Assembly (NCBI GenBank): GCA_016617855.1
Contig: JAECUM010029108.1
Coordinates: 30,921-94,920 of the forward strand
Direction: 5' to 3'
From: Megalonaias nervosa
Lineage: Eukaryota > Mollusca > Bivalvia > Unionida > Unionidae
Length of the DNA: 64,000 nt
The number at the start of each line of letters is the position of its first letter. The first letter of the stretch is position 1. Position numbers and translations under genes: made by a program. This document shows positions 57,085 through 64,000 of the stretch, piece by piece. The notes below the pieces were generated by a model. It ran no database searches. It worked only from the letters and a program-made list of their open reading frames with translations, and had not been told where the DNA came from.

Positions 57085-59765
57085 CAATACACTACAGCAG
57101 TTTACCATATTACTACTCACAGAAGTACTTTACCATGTTACTACTCACAATAGTAATTTACTATGTTACTACTCACAACATTATTTTACCATGTTATTAC
57201 TCACAGCAGTAGTTTACCATGTTACTACTACAACAGTAGTTTACCATATTACTACTCACATAAGTGCTTTACCATATTACTACACAGTAGTTTACCATGT
57301 TACTACTCAAAACAGTAGTTACCATATTACCATAAGAAAGCTTGCCAGTAGCTTCTCGTGGGTCGGTGGTTCTTTCCGGGTATTTCCCGGTTTCTTCCTC
57401 CACCATTAACACTGGCCGCCATGTATATCGTGTGCTGTAAAATGGCGTTAAGCCCTACAACAACAACAACAACAACAACAACCGCATTACTACTTACATA
57501 ATAGTAGTTTACCATGTTACTACTTACAATATTGGTCTACCATATTACTAATTATAACAGTAGTTTACCATGTTACTACTTACAACATTAGTTTACCGTA
57601 TTACTAATCACAACAGTAGTTTACCATGTTACTACTCCCAACAGTAGTTTACCATATTACTGCTCACAACAGTGGTTTACCATATTACTACTTAAAATAG
57701 TAGTTTACCATGTTACTATTCACAACAGGAGTTTACCATGTTACTACTACAACATTAGTCTAGCACGTTACTACGAACAACAGTAGTTTAGCATGTTACC
57801 ACTCACAATAGTAGTTTCCCATATTGCTGCTCACAACAGTAGTTTACCATGTTACTACTCCCAACAATAGTTTACCATATTACTACTTACAACATTAGTT
57901 TACCATGTTACTGCTTATAACATTAGTTTACCATGTCAATACTTACAACAGAAGTTTACTATATTACAACTTACAACAGTAGTTCACCATGTTACTACTT
58001 GCAACAGTAGTGTACCATGTTACTACTACAACAGTAGTTTACCAGATTACTACTTAGAACATTAGTTTACCATGTTACTGCTTATAGCATTAGTTTTACA
58101 TGTTACTACCTACAACATTAGTTTACCATGTTACTACTTACAACAGTAGTTTACCATGGTACTACTTACAACATTAGTTTACCTTATTACTACTAACAGT
58201 AGTTTAACATGTTACTAGTCACAACAGTAGTTTGCCATATTTCGACTTACAACATTAGTTTACCATGTTACTACTTACAACATTGGTTTACCATGTTACT
58301 ACTTACAACAGTAGTTTACCATGTTGCTAGTCACAACATCAGTTTACCATGTTACTACTTACAACAGTAGTTTACCATGCTGCTACTCACAACAGTAGCA
58401 TACCATGTTACTGCTCTCACAATAGTAGTTTACCCTATTACTAGTCACAACAGAAGCTTACCATGTTACTAGTCATAACAGTAGTTTACCATGTTACTAC
58501 TTACAAATGTTGTTTACCATGTTACTACTCACAACAGTAGTTTACCATATTACTGCTCCCATGAGTAGTTTGCCATGTTACTACTCCCAATAGTTGTTTA
58601 TCATGCTGCTACTCACAATAGCAGTTTACCATGTTACTACTTATAACAGTAGTTTACCATGTTACTACTCACAACAGTAGTTTAGCGTGTTACTACTCAC
58701 AACAGTTTTTACCATGTTACTACTACAACATTAGTTTACCGTGTTACTAACCACAACATTAGTTTACCATGTTACTACTTACAAACATTAGTTTACCATA
58801 TTACTAGTCACAAGAGTAGCTCACCATGTTACTACTTACAACAGTAGTTTACCATGTTACTAGTCACAACCGTAGTTTACCATATTACTGCTCCCAACAG
58901 CAGTTTACCATGTTACTACTCCTGACAGTAGTTTACCATGTTGCTACTCACAACAGTAGTTTACCATGTTGCTACTCACAACAGTTGTTTACCATGTTGC
59001 TACTAACAACTTTATTTTACCATATTACTACCCACAACTTTATTTTAGCATGTTACTACTACAACAGTAGTTTACATGTTACTACTCTCAACAGTAGTTT
59101 ACCATGTTGCTACTTACAACAGTAGTTTACCATGTTACTACTCACAACAGTTGTTTACTATGTTACTACTCACAACAGTAGTTTACCATGTTACTACTTA
59201 CAACAGTAGTTTACTATATTATTACTTACTACATTAGTTTTACATCTTTCTGCTTACAACATTAGTTTACCATGTTACTATTTACAACAGTAGTTTACCA
59301 TGTTACTACTTACAACTGTAGTTTACCGTATTAATATTTAAAACAGTAGTTTACCATGTTACTAGTCACAACAGTAGTTTACCATGTTACTACTTACAAC
59401 ATTAGTTTACCATATTACTACTTACAACATCAATTTATCATGTTACTACTTAAACAGTAGTTTACCATGTTGTTAGTCACAACAATAGTTTACCATGTTA
59501 CTACTCACAACAGTAGTTTACCATGCTACTACTTACAACAGTAGTTTACCATGTTACTACTTATAACAGTAGTTTACCATGTTACTACTCACAACAGTTG
59601 TTTACCATGTTACTACTCACAACAGTAGTTTACCATGTTACTAGCCACAACATTAGTTTACCATGTTACTACTTACAAACATTAGTTTACCATATTACTA
59701 GTCACAACAGTAGTTCACCATGTTACTACTACAACAGTAGTGTACCATATTACTATCACAACAGT
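57085..59765. repeat. 28-bp satellite array, about 2.7 kb, roughly 90 units
   Basis: Unit AGTAGTTTACCATGTTACTA plus CTCACAAC, about 28 bases, with single-base variants (TTACAAC, CATATTACT, ACATTAG). It is interrupted by the R2 repeat at 57340-57482. Open frames inside (YHVTTHNSSLPCYY-like) are by-products. This is the largest array in the window. Confidence 0.97.
57340..57482 (-). repeat. Dispersed repeat R2, copy b, inside the 28-bp satellite
   Basis: The plus strand reads GCTTGCCAGTAGCTTCTCGT, GGGTCGGTGGTTCTTTCCGG, CGGTTTCTTCCTCCACCATT, AATGGCGTTAAGCCCTAC and then (AAC)n. It is the reverse complement of copy a at 32.5 kb. The (AAC)n edge and its sharp limits within the array indicate an insertion. 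Confidence 0.85.
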
Positions 59766-59769
59766 AGCA

Positions 59770-62250
59770 ATGGAGAACGCAACCAAATACTACATTTAAA
59801 CAAACAATCAAAAGAACCATAAGTAAAGAAACGATGCAAAAATATACAAAAAACTGGTTTTCAAAACCTTTCTCCATTCCATAATTTACAAATTATGATC
59901 CAAATGACCCAGAGAATTAAAGTTATAGTTGTTCTATTTTTCCAAAATTGAAGAGTGGAAGAAGTCCAATCACACAAAACACAAACGGAGCAGATACATT
60001 GGTTAGCTACATGATTAAAACAGTTTAACAGGGTAAAAAAAAAACAACACTGATTTCTAAAAATGTGAGCAATATAGATTGTTGGGTCAAAATGATGAAG
60101 CTTGAGGAAAAGATGATGGAGGCAAAGCAAAGAGCTTTCACTTAACGAAAAAAACAGGAATGACGGAAAGAGTACCAAAGATTACTAAAACAAGCAAAAT
60201 CAAAACAGCACCTTAAAAAGTGAAATAATCGGATAAAAAGGGGATTTAAAAATACTGCTAAGGGACAAGATCTTATAACAAAGACGTAAGATAAACAAGA
60301 CAAGGTACAGGTCAAATTGTCAGGGAAAAGTTATAGTTAGATAATATTAAAAACAGGAGGTAAAAACAAAAAAACCTCTATGAATGCAATCAAAAATTTG
60401 AAGTCTATAAGTGGAAACAACCAAGACATTTACATTATTTTTAATCCGTTTGGACCCCACATAAAACAAAATCATCACCGTTCGCTGGTTTCCGGTATTC
60501 GCAACCAATCAGGTCACAAGTCAATAATAAACGAAGTCAAGGTCAACACAGTTTTGAATGTCATCTTTCAGGAGCCTGCTTACCACTCAGTTCAATCAAA
60601 ATATTACGACACAACAAAATGCTCATTTGATAGTATTTAAGCATTTCCTGGTTTGAACAGGTTCGTTTTATGCGAACACACAGGCTGAACGGGAAGTTTT
60701 TAGTGGTTAGAATAACATCTGATAAGAAATGTTGAAGGGCGACGATCGGCTTGCTGTACAAGTCAGTTTTTAAGTTTTTATCTTGCATAAGAGCTCTGAT
60801 ATCGGAGGGGTGGGTTACACTAGACTTGTCTGATGACTCGTACATGAATTTGGTATTGGGATGGACAAATCCAAACAACTGCTGATGTTATTCTAGTATT
60901 TCTACCCATTGTTCTCTATGTCAACAATAGCTATGCAGCAGTTTAGGGGTTTGTGGGGTGTTTGATTCATTTTAGGTGTTTGAGGGGTGCTTGATACTAA
61001 AATGTTTGCTCTAGCGTCGCCAAATATATTGGAATACGAGGGTGTCATTTTGGTGCTCACTGTTGTGCTACTACTTGAAAGGACCGTGCGAAGAAGGAAT
61101 CGAACTTGTATTTATATTTTTGTAATGTGCTTTGGCCACAGTTGGCTTTCAGAATTTATTTATGCAAATGATCTAGAGTGCCCAGTTCCCTAACTTGGTG
61201 GGTATATTACAGACAACCAATGCACTCTAAAGACTAGCTTATTCGTATCCAGTTGAACTCAAACAATAGTCCGAAGCAGTAACACAGCTGTAAAGATAGA
61301 AGTTATCTAATATGCAAGCAAATGCGTGAGACTAGAGTTCATCGACAGGAATTACTTACAATGTTAGCGACTGGTTAAGATACGTCATCAAAAGATTATT
61401 TACGCCCTGTCGTGCACGATTTGTGCCATTCAGTACTTTGACAAAGCAGTTGAAATTAGAAAAAGAACGAACTGTCATAAAACCATATCAGGAACATAAA
61501 CTTGCAACGATTTCAGCTCAGCAAGACACATTTTCCAGTCCCTAGAAATGACGTTAATTAAGTCAAAGCACAAATGGTCAAACTATGAATGTAGTCATAA
61601 AGAGATGTATTGGATAATGGGCTGCGAACACAAAGGGAATTTAGCTTAAACGAAGAATTCTAGTCCCGAAGTGTTATATTTAAACCGCTGTGAATCGTTT
61701 TCTTTTATATCAATTTACTCCACCTCAGCCTGATCTAGCGATATCGTTATTAATTTTATTTTTGTAGTGTTGCTGTTATTATTATTATTATTATTATTAT
61801 TGCATCTATTCGCTGCCTTTCATAATCATGTAAAGAGATTTATGTCTTTGTTTCTTATGGTGGAAATTATATCAGATATGTAAAGCTCAGAGTGAAAAAT
61901 AATGTACCGATACCTATGTCGCCATATTTACACGCGATGATATAAGTAGCTAGGACACGACAAGCATTATAGCTTCGATCCAGATTTCTTCCCGTATCCA
62001 TAGAAAATAATTCCCTTTCTAGTCGCGCAGTAAATATGTATTGTTGTACGCATGTCATTCTTTGTGTGCGTTTATTTTTATGTATTATCGTTATAATTCC
62101 ATGAGGAAGTCTATACATTAAATATGAACGTAGGGATACATTGTTATTTTCGACGCTCCATTTTCCAACTTTATGCCATGATGCAATACCAGTACTGCTG
62201 CTTTGCATTTGCTTCCACATTCTGATTCCTTCAAACAAAACCAAGGTCCT
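59770..62250. other. Intronic non-coding stretch
   Basis: AT-rich with a (TTA)n run at 61777-61801. Frames at 59861-60178 and 60380-60878 overlap on opposite strands and have no recognisable motif. Confidence 0.5.
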
Positions 62251-62258
62251 TTGTCGCT

Positions 62259-62260
<2 letters not shown>

Positions 62261-62312
<52 letters not shown>
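62261..62312. repeat. (AT)n microsatellite
   Basis: About 26 AT units, followed 30 bases later by a long (TG)n(AG)n run. Confidence 0.96.
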
Positions 62313-62318
<6 letters not shown>

Positions 62319-62340
62319 GCGCACAGTAAATATGCGTATG

Positions 62341-62342
<2 letters not shown>

Positions 62343-62433
<91 letters not shown>

Positions 62434-62450
62434 GAGAGAGAGATCGAGAG
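62343..62450. repeat. (TG)n(AG)n compound microsatellite
   Basis: About 34 TG units followed by AG runs with ATCG interruptions. It lies about 95 bases past the donor of the arrestin exon at 62544-62788, on the intron side. Confidence 0.96.
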
Positions 62451-62543
62451 ATCAGGCGGGCAATCCGTTGGAAAAGAAAATCGTGTTAAAGCAGACTACC
62501 ATCGCTTTTAATGTAATGTTCTCTCATACTCTCGTATACTTAC

Positions 62544-62788
62544 TAGGGCTATAGATTTGTCCGCATGGTCCTTTCTGGGATCAAATTCCCTGAGGACGGT
62601 CAGAACCTTACGGGTCGTAATATGTTCCCCATTATATCGGACGATAATGCCCTGAACTGTGTATCGCACGTGTGCATCCGGGCCCTCAAATGAGCACGGG
62701 ATTCCACCAGGAACTCGGTATTGAAAAGGAAACGTGTGGCGTCCTCTCTGTAATGTCTCCCTACTGTCCCAGCGATTTTGACTGTTGA
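62544..62788 (-). CDS. Arrestin-domain-containing (ARRDC-like) gene, exon in arrestin_N
   Basis: A 245-base exon: two bases completing a split codon, then 81 codons, ending in phase 0. The acceptor is TCCATTTTCTTAG, ending at 62789; the donor is CTA/GTAAGTAT, starting at 62543. The translation contains LQRGRHTFPFQYRVPGGIPC, SFEGPDAHVRYTVQG, RKVLTVLREFDPRKD and SIAL. The alpha-arrestin N-domain has L-x-x-G-x-H-x-F-P-F-x-F-x-L-P, then P-x-S-F-E-G-x-x-G-x-V-R-Y-x-V-x-A, then a V-x-x-x-x-D-x-N strand; the order and spacing agree. The frame lacks an early Met, so it is easily missed by simple ORF searches. Alpha-arrestins recruit ubiquitin ligases to membrane cargo. The preceding exon lies beyond the window or in the unread 62.8-64 kb. 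Confidence 0.9.
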
Positions 62789-62799
62789 CTAAGAAAATG

Positions 62800-63850
62800 G
62801 AAAGAAAGGTTGTAATAGAAACTGATTACATGGTTTGTCCACATTTTTATATGACTATTTGCCAATGTCACCCAATATCATCGAGCAACATGTCTATTTA
62901 CTCCAACAACTAAGCATATGAAAACAACTATGTATACGAAAAAGATGTGACAATTTTATTGGGATGATTCATTATGCTTCCATAGAAACAGTAATGAAAT
63001 CTGATTGATCAATGAATAAGAGATATGTCTCCCCTTATACTTTATTAAACAGTCAATGTGTAGGAAGCAGCACAAGACGTGGTACATCTAACATATCTCA
63101 CTTCAAGATCTTATTGCAAAGTAAATTATTCAGGCTTTAGTACAAGTTAGACTCCAGACTTCTGTATTTATCAGTCTGAATTTCTCCTCTGTTCGAAATT
63201 TGGTTCAATATCGGTTGTTGAGAAAATATCACTGAACAAATGTGAAAAATGAACGTGCTTCTTGAAAGAAAGATCTTGATGATGATGATAACGAACAAGT
63301 GTGAAAAGAATAGGCAAGTCTATGTATTACACTATATAACTTTGAGATGAGACGCTGTGTGACGAACTTCGTTTCAAATCATATTTATTTTCTTAATTGC
63401 TATTGTTAGATTTTGTCGCAGGTTTAAAAAATAGGGAAACTGACTGAAGAAAGCGTAACCGACTATATTTCTTAAAAAGAAAAAGATTTATAGCGCTTGT
63501 AAATGCGGGAAGGTTCTGGTCAACGTTGAAGATGACCTCAAAACAATATCTTAAAAATACAAGGAAATACAGGTGAATTTTCGCACACAACAAGGAAGTA
63601 ATCACCATAACTAATTCGTTAGTGAATTTATCGTGTCACAATATCTAGTGATTCACTTCCTCCTTGTAGGAAATTATCGCAGTTATATTTTTTCAAAGAG
63701 TTCCCAACGCCTGCAAGATAGATCTGCTATTTTACTTACTTATGTTCATTATTATTCATCTGTATATATGTAATAAAATAGCTAATGACGGTTTCAATCT
63801 CTACCAAACCATACAATGAAAGCTGTCATATCTGTCTCCCTTCTATATGG
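62800..63850. other. Stretch upstream of the arrestin_N exon, no feature seen
   Basis: AT-rich. The minus-strand frame 63393-63608 is Phe/Leu-rich and lacks arrestin-like pattern. No further arrestin exon was found here. Confidence 0.45.
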
Positions 63851-63852
63851 TG

Positions 63853-63985
63853 TTATTGTTTAGGGTTTAAAGCCATTTTTATTATGACAGGCTACACATG
63901 CCGGACAGTATATCTGTTGGAAGAAGACCTCGGAGAAAATCCAGGGAATAGCTACCAAACCACGGGAAGCTACTGACAAGCTTTC
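63853..63985 (+). repeat. Dispersed repeat R2, copy c (diverged)
   Basis: Matches copy a in order: AGGGTTTAAAGCCATTTTTA, GGCTACACATGCCGG, GAAGAAGACCTCGGAGAAAA, ACCACGGGAAGCTACTGACA. More diverged than copies a and b. Confidence 0.65.
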
Positions 63986-64000
63986 TCAAATACCCACGCT

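Noticed and set aside
62118..62554. Frames rich in YIYIYI, CVCVCV and ERERER
   Set aside because: Translation of AT, TG and AG microsatellites.

Overview
This is animal (metazoan) genomic DNA. It is AT-rich and full of simple-sequence repeats, minisatellites, non-LTR retrotransposon relics, tRNA-derived SINEs and Polinton/Maverick DNA. Coding sequence is scarce and is split by GT-AG introns. The mix (Polintons, CR1/L2-like LINEs, tRNA SINEs with CA tails, very abundant satellites) suggests a marine invertebrate, perhaps a mollusc or other lophotrochozoan. The species cannot be fixed from the sequence.

Host gene. The only convincing cellular gene is an arrestin-domain-containing (alpha-arrestin, ARRDC-like) gene on the minus strand. 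Three consecutive internal exons were found by translation and splice-site reading: 62544-62788 (arrestin_N), 53304-53495 (linker and start of arrestin_C) and 29061-29237 (middle of arrestin_C). The exon phases are compatible (0/0 at both joins), and the introns are about 9.0 kb and 24.1 kb. Most of the window from 29 to 63 kb is therefore intron. The first exons would lie beyond 64 kb. The last exons would lie below 29 kb or before the window; I did not find them.

Layout. 1-8.97 kb: right part of a decayed Polinton/Maverick on the + strand. It holds a capsid-protein C-terminus, small virion-like proteins, an adenain-like protease, a zinc-ribbon protein, a PLA2-like protein, an integrase with chromodomain and protein-primed DNA polymerase B. 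A minus-strand HNH gene and a minus-strand unknown gene sit inside it. 11.4-11.8 kb: an interspersed repeat with an inverted partner at 27.1-27.5 kb. 12.9-16.8 kb: a second, older Polinton relic on the minus strand (packaging ATPase, small helical protein, penton, RGHGL protein, capsid protein). 18.4-21.2 kb: two minisatellites. 22.5-26.0 kb: a nearly full-length CR1/L2-like LINE on the minus strand with one in-frame stop in its main frame. 28.0-28.9 kb: mariner transposase relic. 29.6-30.65 kb: AT-rich 36-bp satellite. 32.2-32.5 kb: non-autonomous hAT-like element. 33.6-34.9 kb: split 56-bp satellite. 36.0, 43.1 and 46.7 kb: three copies of one tRNA-derived SINE. 37.7-39.7 kb: second LINE with a destroyed YADD box. 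40.6 and 42.75 kb: paired 18-bp satellites. 45-48.4 kb: further minisatellites. 55.56-55.95 kb: third LINE 3-prime fragment. 57.05-59.76 kb: a 2.7-kb 28-bp satellite invaded by a dispersed repeat. 62.2-62.45 kb: long microsatellites.

No bacterial-type operons, CRISPR arrays, rRNA or free-standing tRNA genes were seen. Nearly all transposon genes carry stops or frameshifts and are annotated as pseudogenes.
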